Source: Streptomyces pseudovenezuelae (lineage in GTDB: Bacteria > Actinomycetota > Actinomycetes > Streptomycetales > Streptomycetaceae). From it: 64,000 nucleotides of DNA. The notes beneath the pieces are model-generated. The model had not been told where the DNA came from. It searched no databases and was given only the letters and a program-made list of their open reading frames with translations. Location of the stretch: assembly GCF_029892565.1 (NCBI RefSeq), contig NZ_JARXVH010000027.1, forward strand, positions 32,700-96,699, read 5' to 3'. Within the stretch, counting starts at the first letter, position 1. Every line of letters begins with the position of its first letter. Made by a program: the position numbers and the translations under genes. Below, piece after piece: positions 1 through 7,104 of the stretch.

Positions 1-40
1 GGTCCTCACCGGCCTCGCGCTCTGACCACCCCTCTGGCTA

Positions 41-57
41 ATGGGAACCATTTTCAT
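41..57. promoter_or_regulatory. Zur-like palindrome at left edge
   Basis: The sequence ATGGGAACCATTTTCAT fits the form ATGRRAAnnnTTYYCAT of streptomycete zinc-uptake-regulator (Zur) boxes and stands out as AT-rich in this GC-rich DNA. No gene inside the window starts from it: the only neighbour, the GH3 gene, ends towards it. It could control a gene reading leftwards out of the window. Alternatively it lies just after a plus-strand gene whose last codons (VLTGLAL, stop at 23-25) may occupy the first bases. Family assignment is inference from the motif only. Confidence 0.35.
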
Positions 58-71
58 ATAGGCTCCCCGAA

Positions 72-107
72 GGGGTCCGGCACCGATGCCTTCCGGTGCC
101 GGGCCCC
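72..107. terminator. Hairpin terminator after GH3 gene
   Basis: An inverted repeat (arms GGGGTCCGGCACCG and CGGTGCCGGGCCCC, loop of about 8 nt) lies 28 bases beyond the stop codon of the minus-strand GH3 gene. It is a strong GC-rich stem without a clear U-tract, typical for Streptomyces, and would also work for a gene entering from the left. Confidence 0.6.
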
Positions 108-134
108 TTCTCCGCGTCGGCATGCTCCGGACCC

Positions 135-2987
135 TCAACCGGAGAAGCCGACGTGCGCGAGCCGCAGTGGGCCGCGCAGTCTCAGGTGCACGTCGTGCAC
201 ACCCTCGGCGACGATCCCGGCACCGAGGATCGTGTAGTCGTACGGCCCCGACGTGGGCGTGGGCAAGGCGAGTTCGGCGAGTGCCGGACCACCGTCGAGT
301 GACAGCTCGACCGTCCCCTCGCCCGCCACCCGCACGGTCACCTCCGTGACGCCGTCCCCGAAGTCGCAGTCCCGGTAGACCAGTTCACCGGCCCCGCCGC
401 CCGCCGGCGTCACCGCGTCCCCCGACACCCTCGCGCGGTCGACGATCGCGATCCCGCTCTGCTCGTCGAAGTCGGCGGCCGGCAGGCCCCGTTGGAGCAT
501 GCGGCGCGGGCCGCCCGGGTCGCCGTCCAGGAGGACCGTCGTGCGGAGGCGGACGTCCTCGCTGGAGGCGCCGGCCAACACGTCGTACGGGCCCGGTTCC
601 AGGCGCCACCCGCTACCCGTCACGTCCCAGAACTCGAAGGCGGTGAGCGGGACTTCGAAGGACAGGTCCGCCCGTGCACCCGGTGCCAGCGTGATCCGGC
701 GGTGCGCGAGCAGCTCGCGGCGCGGGCGCGGGACCGACGGCTCCACGGCCCGCGTGTAGAGCTGGGCGACCTCGTCGGCGGTGACGTCACCGGTGTTGGT
801 GACCGTGAAGGAGACGTGCGCCGACCCGTCCTCGACCCGCACGGCGAGGTCGGCGTAGGAGAAGGAGGCGTACGACAGTCCATGGCCGAAGGGGAACAGG
901 GGTGTCCCCTCGAAGTAGAGGTAGGTCTGCCGGCCGCCGATCACGTCGTAGTCGAGCAGGTCGGGCAGGTCGCCGTCGTTCGCGTACCAGGTCTGCGGGA
1001 GGCGGCCGGCGGGGGAGACCTCGCCGGACAGGACGCGGGCCAGCGCGGTGCCGGCCGCCTGGCCGCCGTGGGCCGTCCACAGCACCGCCGGCAGGGCCGC
1101 GGTCCCGACGGCGTACGGGTACGCGGAGACCAGCGCCAGCACCGTGCGCGGGTTGGTGGCGCGGGCCGCGCGCAGCAGGCGCTCCTGCTGGGCGGGCAGG
1201 CGGAGTGTCGTACGGTCCTCGGTCTCGCGGCCGTTGATGTGCGGGTCGTTGCCCGCCACGACCACGACGACGTCGGCCTGCTCGGCGACCCGCCGCACCG
1301 CCTCCTCGCCGCGCTCCGCGAAGACCAGCTCGAAGGGTTCCGGGCGCTCGGCCCGCTCGTCGTTCTCGTCGGCAACCTTCACGCCGTCGGCGGCGACAGA
1401 GATGTGGCGACCCGTACCGACGTGCCGGAGGAGGTGACCGTCCTCGTGGGGTTCGAGCCGGAACGTCTCCTGGACGACCCAGCCGCCCGGCTGGTCGGCG
1501 GAGGCGCGTACGTAACCGTCCTCGGCGACCGAGAGGTAGCGGCCGTCGGGGGCGCGCAGGGTCAACAGGCCCTCGCCCCAGTCGATCAGGGCGAGTTCGG
1601 TGCCGGTGGGGTCGGTGGTGAGCGGGGGCATGTCGGTGCGGCCGGCCAGCAGAGCCGGGTCCAACGCGCCCTCCGCGCCGCGCACCTCGTCGGCCACCTC
1701 CACCAACGGCACGTGCAGGAAGGCGCCTTGGGAAGTCCTCAGCCGCACCCGGTCCACGCCCTCCGCGAACTCCACCCGCTCGGCGCCGAATTGCTCGTAC
1801 AGCCCCTCCAGCGGAGTGGAGCGGTGGATGAGGGTGCCGCTGTACCAGTCGAGCTTGCACTCGTCGGCGAGCAGGCCGACGACCGCGATCCGGGTGTCGG
1901 GGGCGAGCGGCAGCAGGCCGTCGTTCTTCAGCAGCACGATTGCCTGCTCGGCGGCCTCCTGGGCGAGGGCGCGGTGCGCGGGGGTGTCGAAGTCGCCGGT
2001 GCCGGCGTACGGGTCGTAGCGCGGGTCGAACTCGCCGAGCCGGAAGCGTACGGAGAGCTGGCGGCGGACGGCGGTGTCGATGTCGGCCTCCGTCAACAGG
2101 CCTTGCTCGTAAGCCCTCTTGAGCCGTCCGACGATCTGCGAGGCGTCCGTCCCGTGGTCGGTGAAGCTGTCGACACCGGCGCTCAGCGCGGCGGCCGTCG
2201 CCTCCTCGTGGGTGTCGAAGTAGTGCTCGGAATCGACCAGGTTGGAGGGCGCGCCCGCGTCCGAGCAGACCAGCAGATCCTCGTCGGTCCAGGCGCGCAG
2301 GTGCTCGCGCAGGTACGGGGAGACGTGGTTGGGGCGGCCGTTGACCAGGTTGTACGCCGGCATCACCCCGGCGACCGCGCCCGCCTCGACCGTCTCGCGG
2401 AAGGCGCGCAGGTCGTACTCGTGCAGGACGCGGGGGCGGACCGAGGACGATGTGACGTCGCGGCCCGTCTCGTTGTTGTGGGCGAGCCAGTGCTTGAGGA
2501 CGGGCGCCGTGCGCCAGTACGTCGGGTGGTCGCCGCGCAGACCGCGCGTGTACGCGGTGGCGATCGCCGAAGTGAGCTTCGGATCCTCCGAGTAGCCCTC
2601 CTCGTTACGGCCCCACAGCGGATGGCGCAGCAGATTCACCGTCGGCGCCCAGACGTTGAGGCCGACGCGGTCGTCGTGGGCACGCATGGCCCGCGCCTCC
2701 TTGGAGACAGCCTCGCCAACTCGGCGCACCAGCTCCGGGTTCCAGGTCGCGCCGAGGCCCACGGCCTGTGGGAACACCGTCGCCGGGCCCATCCACGCCA
2801 CCCCGTGCAGCGCCTCCTGGCCGGTGCGGAACGCGGCGATGCCCAGACGCTCGACGGCGGGCGCGTACTGGTGCAGGAAGGAGATCCTCTCGTCCGGCGT
2901 CAGCCGCTCCAACAGGTCGTCGATGCGCTTCGCGAACGGCAGCTGCGGATCGCGGAACGGCGGCGTGGGCGGCGTCTGTTCGGTCAC
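135..2987 (-). CDS. GH3 beta-glucosidase-type glycoside hydrolase
   Basis: A 950-residue family 3 glycoside hydrolase. Order: N-terminal TIM barrel with the SDA motif whose Asp243 is the expected nucleophile, alpha/beta sandwich domain, an insert of about 130 residues (~423-555) with beta-trefoil/fascin-like repeats (GRYLSV, GRHISV), fibronectin-III-like domain (~660-740) and a C-terminal beta domain. There is no signal peptide, so it is probably cytoplasmic. The GTG start at 2987 is chosen because GGGGAA precedes it at good spacing; the upstream ATG at 3044 would place coding sequence over the operator at 3024-3037. It diverges from the transporter operon and shares its control region. In this locus it would release glucose from the cello-oligosaccharide backbone once the side chains are removed. 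Substrate is inferred from context; other beta-glycosides are possible. Confidence 0.9.
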   Translation of the reverse strand: MTEQTPPTPPFRDPQLPFAKRIDDLLERLTPDERISFLHQYAPAVERLGIAAFRTGQEALHGVAWMGPATVFPQAVGLGATWNPELVRRVGEAVSKEARAMRAHDDRVGLNVWAPTVNLLRHPLWGRNEEGYSEDPKLTSAIATAYTRGLRGDHPTYWRTAPVLKHWLAHNNETGRDVTSSSVRPRVLHEYDLRAFRETVEAGAVAGVMPAYNLVNGRPNHVSPYLREHLRAWTDEDLLVCSDAGAPSNLVDSEHYFDTHEEATAAALSAGVDSFTDHGTDASQIVGRLKRAYEQGLLTEADIDTAVRRQLSVRFRLGEFDPRYDPYAGTGDFDTPAHRALAQEAAEQAIVLLKNDGLLPLAPDTRIAVVGLLADECKLDWYSGTLIHRSTPLEGLYEQFGAERVEFAEGVDRVRLRTSQGAFLHVPLVEVADEVRGAEGALDPALLAGRTDMPPLTTDPTGTELALIDWGEGLLTLRAPDGRYLSVAEDGYVRASADQPGGWVVQETFRLEPHEDGHLLRHVGTGRHISVAADGVKVADENDERAERPEPFELVFAERGEEAVRRVAEQADVVVVVAGNDPHINGRETEDRTTLRLPAQQERLLRAARATNPRTVLALVSAYPYAVGTAALPAVLWTAHGGQAAGTALARVLSGEVSPAGRLPQTWYANDGDLPDLLDYDVIGGRQTYLYFEGTPLFPFGHGLSYASFSYADLAVRVEDGSAHVSFTVTNTGDVTADEVAQLYTRAVEPSVPRPRRELLAHRRITLAPGARADLSFEVPLTAFEFWDVTGSGWRLEPGPYDVLAGASSEDVRLRTTVLLDGDPGGPRRMLQRGLPAADFDEQSGIAIVDRARVSGDAVTPAGGGAGELVYRDCDFGDGVTEVTVRVAGEGTVELSLDGGPALAELALPTPTSGPYDYTILGAGIVAEGVHDVHLRLRGPLRLAHVGFSG

Positions 2988-3023
2988 GTGGGGTTCCCCT
3001 TGCGATGGAGCGACGGAGCGCTT

Positions 3024-3037
3024 TCGAAGCGCTTCGA
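3024..3037. promoter_or_regulatory. LacI-family operator, copy 1
   Basis: A perfect 14-bp palindrome TCGAAGCGCTTCGA, 37 bases upstream of the GTG start of the GH3 gene. The same sequence recurs at 3184-3197 and next to the LacI-family regulator gene at 19140-19153. The central CG and dyad symmetry are typical of LacI/GalR operators. This copy is placed to repress the GH3 gene. Confidence 0.8.
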
Positions 3038-3183
3038 TGCTCATTCGACGGACGGGTGGGTGTCAAGAGAACCTCACCGCAATTTCAAGCAGCACCTAAG
3101 AAGAGGTCACCTCTGACACCTCGGAGGAATCTTGGGAGCGACCCTTGTGCACCCCGGGGCGTTCACTTAACCTCGCAGCAACA

Positions 3184-3197
3184 TCGAAGCGCTTCGA
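3184..3197. promoter_or_regulatory. LacI-family operator, copy 2
   Basis: A second perfect copy of TCGAAGCGCTTCGA, 81 bases upstream of the solute-binding-protein gene and 160 bases centre to centre from copy 1. It probably controls the plus-strand transporter/hydrolase operon. Two copies in one divergent gap would also allow looping, which is inference. Confidence 0.8.
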
Positions 3198-3277
3198 CTA
3201 ATTGCTCTGTTCACTCAAGACACCGCAGCCGACGGCCCACCGCCGGGTGTCCTGGTGCGCCATGAAGGGTTGACGCA

Positions 3278-4963
3278 ATGACGCCGAATGCCGCCTCCGC
3301 CCCCAGCCGGAGAAGTTTCCTCGCCTCCACGGCGGTCGCCGCCGCAGCGGTGGCCGGAGGAATGCCGCTGCTCGCCGCGTGCGGTGGTTCGGACAGCGGG
3401 TCGAACGGGGGTTCCTCGTCGGGCAAGGGCGTCAAGAAGCTGCTGCCCGCCTACGTGGCCGGCGACGTGGTGACCCCCGACATCCCCGCGAAGAACGGCT
3501 CCGCGCTCGGCTTCACCGGCAAGCTCGACCTCGCCACCCTGAAGACCTCGGTCCCCAAGAAGCTCGGCAAGGGCGGCAAGGTCTCCGTCATGTCGCCGTT
3601 CTGGGGCTCCCCGCCGAAGTCGGACAACGCCTACTACAAGGCGATGAACGCCCTGATCGGCGTCGACGTCGAGTGGCAGAACCAGGACGGCAACACCTAC
3701 GACCAGAAGCTCGGCGCGGTCCTGGCCTCCAGCGACATCCCCGACGTCGTGGTCATCCCCGGCTGGAACATGGGCGGCAAGATACCCAGCGCGATCGTCG
3801 GCAAGTTCGCCGATCTGGGCCCCTACCTCTCCGGGGACAAGATCAAGGAGTATCCGAACCTCGCGGCGATCCCCTCGGACGCCTGGCAGCGCTCGATCTT
3901 CGGCGGCAAGCTGCGCGGCCTGCCGCAGCCGTCCCCGTACGTCACCGGCATCGTGCCCCTGTACCGCAAGGACATCTTCGACAAGGAGGGGTACGAAGTC
4001 CCCACCTCCGCCGACGAGTTCATGGCGCTGTGCAAGGAGATCACCAACGCCAAGGCCAAGCGCTGGGCCTGCCTGGACATGAAGTGGACCGCCTTCCAGG
4101 CCTTCGGTGTCCTCTCGGGCAGCGAGAAGCCGCTCGGCTGGAACCTCGTCGACGGCAAGCTGGTCTACCGCATCGAGACCGAGGAGTACCTCGAAGCGCT
4201 GGAGTGGACCCGCAAGCTCTTCGCCGCCGGATACGTCCACCCGGACGCCAAGCTGGGCAAGAGCGCGGCCACCGACCCGGGCCCCAAGTTCGCGGCGGGC
4301 GAGTTCCTCATCTACGCCCAGAACATCACGCAGTGGTGGAGCCGCACCGCCGAACAGGCCACCCAGAACCCGGAGTACAAGATCTGGGGCATGGACATCT
4401 TCGGCCACGACGGCGGCGACCCGACCCTCTGGGCCGAACAGCCCGCCGGCATCTTCGCCTTCGTCAGCAAGAAGGCCTCCGAGTCCGTGATCCGTGACGT
4501 GCTGGCCGTCGCCAACGTCACCGCCGCGCCGTACGGCACCAAGGAGTACATGCTCACCAACTACGGCGTGGAGGGCACGCATTACACCGTCAAGGACGGT
4601 GTGCCCACCAAGACCGATCAAGGCAACAACGAGGTCATCAACGCCTACGTCATGGTCGCGAGCCCCGCCGCCACCATCGCCCACCCCGACTTCCCCGAGG
4701 TCGCCAAGGCGCAGGTCGAGTGGCAGCAGCGGATGGGCGCCTTCACCAAGAAGTCGACCTTCTACGGTCAGCAGATCACCGAGCCCAGCCGGTACACCAA
4801 CCTCTCCAACGACTTCGAGCAGTTGGAGGACGACATCGCGCGCGGCCGCAAGAAGGTCAGCGACATGCAGCAGGCCGTCTCCGACTGGAAGAGCAAGGGC
4901 GGCGACAGACTCCGCGACTGGTACCAGAAGTTGCTCGACGACAACGGCACTTCGGCGAGCTGA
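3278..4963 (+). CDS. Sugar ABC transporter solute-binding lipoprotein (LplA-like)
   Basis: A 561-residue extracellular solute-binding protein, first gene of the operon. The N-terminus carries a twin-arginine signal (RRSFL, residues 11-15), a hydrophobic stretch and a lipobox LLAAC with Cys35, so it should be exported by Tat and lipid-anchored outside. The body resembles the large family-1 binding proteins of the LplA type that pair with LplB/LplC permeases and bind complex oligosaccharides. The start ATG fits the signal peptide. A short gap of 27 bases with AAGGAG separates it from the first permease. The hydrolases that follow suggest that xyloglucan oligosaccharides are its ligand; this is inferred. 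Confidence 0.92.
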   Translation: MTPNAASAPSRRSFLASTAVAAAAVAGGMPLLAACGGSDSGSNGGSSSGKGVKKLLPAYVAGDVVTPDIPAKNGSALGFTGKLDLATLKTSVPKKLGKGGKVSVMSPFWGSPPKSDNAYYKAMNALIGVDVEWQNQDGNTYDQKLGAVLASSDIPDVVVIPGWNMGGKIPSAIVGKFADLGPYLSGDKIKEYPNLAAIPSDAWQRSIFGGKLRGLPQPSPYVTGIVPLYRKDIFDKEGYEVPTSADEFMALCKEITNAKAKRWACLDMKWTAFQAFGVLSGSEKPLGWNLVDGKLVYRIETEEYLEALEWTRKLFAAGYVHPDAKLGKSAATDPGPKFAAGEFLIYAQNITQWWSRTAEQATQNPEYKIWGMDIFGHDGGDPTLWAEQPAGIFAFVSKKASESVIRDVLAVANVTAAPYGTKEYMLTNYGVEGTHYTVKDGVPTKTDQGNNEVINAYVMVASPAATIAHPDFPEVAKAQVEWQQRMGAFTKKSTFYGQQITEPSRYTNLSNDFEQLEDDIARGRKKVSDMQQAVSDWKSKGGDRLRDWYQKLLDDNGTSAS

Positions 4964-4990
4964 CCAGGCACTGAGGCAAGGAGAACGGCC

Positions 4991-6025
4991 GTGTCCCACA
5001 GCACGGTGCCTCGGAGCAGGACCGAGGCCGACACGACGGGGAAGACCCCGGTGGCGTCCGGCGGCACCACCGGCGCCCGGCAGAAACGTCCCGGCAAGAA
5101 GGTGAGCCTGCGGCTCAGGTTCCGACGCGACCGCGTCCTGCTCCTGATGACGCTCCCGGCGCTCCTGCTGATCCTGGTCTTCAACTACCTGCCGATCCTC
5201 GGCAACATCGTCGCCTTCCAGGACTACGACCCCTACGTCAGCGACAACGGCATCGTCTCGATGCTGCACAGCCCCTGGGTCGGCCTCGCGAACTTCCAGC
5301 AGATCTTCCAGGACTCGGCCTTCTGGAACGCCGTACAGAACACACTCGTCCTGTTCTTCCTCCAGCTGATCCTGTTCTTCCCGATCCCGATCATGCTCGC
5401 GCTGCTCATCAACAGCGTGGTCAGGCCCCGGGTCCGGGCGCTCTCACAGGCCATCCTCTACCTGCCGCACTTCTTCTCCTGGGTGCTGGTCATCGCCGTC
5501 TTCCAGCAACTCCTCGGCGGGGCAGGGCTGTTCTCGCAACTCCTGCGCCAACACGGCTATGACGGCCTCGACATCATGACCGACCCCAACACGTTCAAGT
5601 TCCTGATCACCGCGCAGAGCGTGTGGAAGGACGCCGGCTGGGGGATCATCGTCTTCCTCGCGGCGCTGTCCTCGGTCAGCCCGGATCTGTACGAGGCCGC
5701 CGCGATGGACGGCGCCGGGCGCTGGCGCCGCATGTGGCACGTCACGCTGCCCGCGCTGCGCCCGGTGATCGCGCTGCTGCTGGTGCTGCGCGTGGGTGAC
5801 GCGCTCACCGTCGGCTTCGAGCAGATCCTGCTCCAACGCGACGCCGTGGGACCGGGAGCGGCGGAGGTCCTCGACACCTTCGTCTGGTGGAATGGCGTCC
5901 GCAACCAGGACTTCGGCTACGCGGCAGCCGCCGGACTCGTCAAGGGCGTGATCAGCCTCGGCCTGGTCCTCGCCGCGAACAAGGTGGCCCATCTCATGGG
6001 CGAGCAGGGGGTGTACAAGAAATGA
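4991..6025 (+). CDS. ABC sugar permease, LplB type
   Basis: A 344-residue inner-membrane permease with a basic cytoplasmic N-terminus of about 45 residues followed by six predicted membrane helices. The EAA loop is visible as YEAAAMDGAGRWRRMWHVTLP around residues 236-256, the contact site for the ATPase. It is GTG-initiated behind AAGGAG. It overlaps the next permease gene by four bases (ATGA), a sign of translational coupling. It forms the membrane channel with the 6022-6975 product for the solute delivered by the lipoprotein. No ATP-binding subunit is encoded nearby. Confidence 0.92.
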   Translation: MSHSTVPRSRTEADTTGKTPVASGGTTGARQKRPGKKVSLRLRFRRDRVLLLMTLPALLLILVFNYLPILGNIVAFQDYDPYVSDNGIVSMLHSPWVGLANFQQIFQDSAFWNAVQNTLVLFFLQLILFFPIPIMLALLINSVVRPRVRALSQAILYLPHFFSWVLVIAVFQQLLGGAGLFSQLLRQHGYDGLDIMTDPNTFKFLITAQSVWKDAGWGIIVFLAALSSVSPDLYEAAAMDGAGRWRRMWHVTLPALRPVIALLLVLRVGDALTVGFEQILLQRDAVGPGAAEVLDTFVWWNGVRNQDFGYAAAAGLVKGVISLGLVLAANKVAHLMGEQGVYKK

Positions 6026-6975
6026 CCGCCGTCATCGACAAGGCCGTGGATCCGGTCAAGTCCGTACGACAGCCCGGCCGTTGGGCCGCGCCGCCCCGGC
6101 CGACCTGGGAGGAGGAGCCCAGCAGGGCCGGCCTCGCCGGCAAGGGACTCGTCCTCACCCTCGCCTGCCTCGGCATCCTCTTCCCGCTCTGGATCGTCCT
6201 CGTCACCAGCCTCTCCTCGCGCAAGACCATCGACCAGGCGGGCGGCCTGGTCATGGTGCCCAAGGGCATCACCTTCATCGCCTACAAGGAACTCCTCAGC
6301 GGCGGCCAGGTCACCCGCGCCGCGATCATCAGCATCCTCGTCACGCTCGTCGGCACGCTGTTCTCGATGGCGGTGTCGGTGTTGTGTGCGTACGGACTCT
6401 CGCGGATCGGGTCCCTCGGGCACCGCTGGCTGCTGATGATCCTGCTCGCCACGATGTTCTTCAGCGCCGGTCTGATTCCGACGTACCTGCTGGTGCAGTC
6501 CCTCGGCCTGACCGACAGCTATCTCGCGCTGATCCTGCCGAGTGCGCTCAGCGTGTTCAACATCCTTGTTCTGCGCGGGTTCTTCATGGGGATCTCACCG
6601 GAACTCATCGACAGTGCGCGGATCGACGGGGCCGGGGATTTCTGGATCCTGTGGAAGATCGTGATGCCGTTGTCCCGTGCGGTGCTTGCGGTCATCACGC
6701 TGTTCTACGCCGTCGGGTACTGGAGCGCCTGGTTCAACGCGTCCCTGTATCTCAACGATCAGGACATGATGCCGCTGCAGAACGTCATGATCCAGCTGGT
6801 GCAAAAGCAGGAGGCGCCGGTGGGGTTGGGGCAGGCGATCAAGACCGGTGAACTGTCCGGGCTCGCTGTTCAGATGGCGGTGATGGTGATGGCCCTGTTG
6901 CCGGTGGCTGTGCTCTCTCCCTTCGTCCAGAAGCACTTCAAGAAGGGCATGTTGACCGGAGCGGTGAAGGGGTGA
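6022..6975 (+). CDS. ABC sugar permease, LplC type
   Basis: A 317-residue partner permease. The N-terminal ~45 residues are cytoplasmic and the rest contains about six hydrophobic segments. The EAA-like loop reads SARIDGAGDFWILWKIVMP, about two thirds of the way along. The start at 6022 overlaps the upstream stop codon (ATGA); longer upstream readings run inside the previous gene and lack family similarity. The C-terminus ends with the typical VQKHFKKGMLTGAVKG pattern of LplC/YtcP proteins. With no ATPase in the locus, a shared MsiK-type ATPase encoded elsewhere is the likely energiser, as known for other Streptomyces sugar importers. Confidence 0.92.
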   Translation: MTAVIDKAVDPVKSVRQPGRWAAPPRPTWEEEPSRAGLAGKGLVLTLACLGILFPLWIVLVTSLSSRKTIDQAGGLVMVPKGITFIAYKELLSGGQVTRAAIISILVTLVGTLFSMAVSVLCAYGLSRIGSLGHRWLLMILLATMFFSAGLIPTYLLVQSLGLTDSYLALILPSALSVFNILVLRGFFMGISPELIDSARIDGAGDFWILWKIVMPLSRAVLAVITLFYAVGYWSAWFNASLYLNDQDMMPLQNVMIQLVQKQEAPVGLGQAIKTGELSGLAVQMAVMVMALLPVAVLSPFVQKHFKKGMLTGAVKG

Positions 6976-7014
6976 CGGTTCGCCCAATGGGCGGGGCGCC
7001 TTCTGTTCGGTGGC

Positions 7015-7061
7015 GGCTGCGGGTCTGTGGTGGCTTGTCGCGCAGTTCCCCGCGCCCCTTT
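7015..7061 (+). repeat. Dispersed intergenic repeat, copy A
   Basis: A 47-base sequence beginning GGCTGCGGGT and ending with GTTCCCCGCGCCCCTTT. It matches the reverse complement of 32826-32872 at about 43 of 47 positions by eye. Both copies are intergenic and lie just after the stop of a gene. I recall this element as abundant between genes in many Streptomyces chromosomes; its function is unknown to me. Confidence 0.75.
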
Positions 7062-7104
7062 CGGTAGCTCCCCGAATGTCAATTTCTCTAGCGAGGTATG
7101 TGTC

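Noticed and set aside
492..3116. Long open frame on the plus strand opposite the GH3 gene
   Set aside because: It is the antisense of a clear GH3 enzyme; composition is Arg/Gly/Val-rich with no domain pattern, a usual by-product of high GC third positions.
4190..4206. CTCGAAGCGCTGGAG inside the binding-protein gene as an extra LacI site
   Set aside because: Only half of the palindrome is present and it lies in coding sequence.
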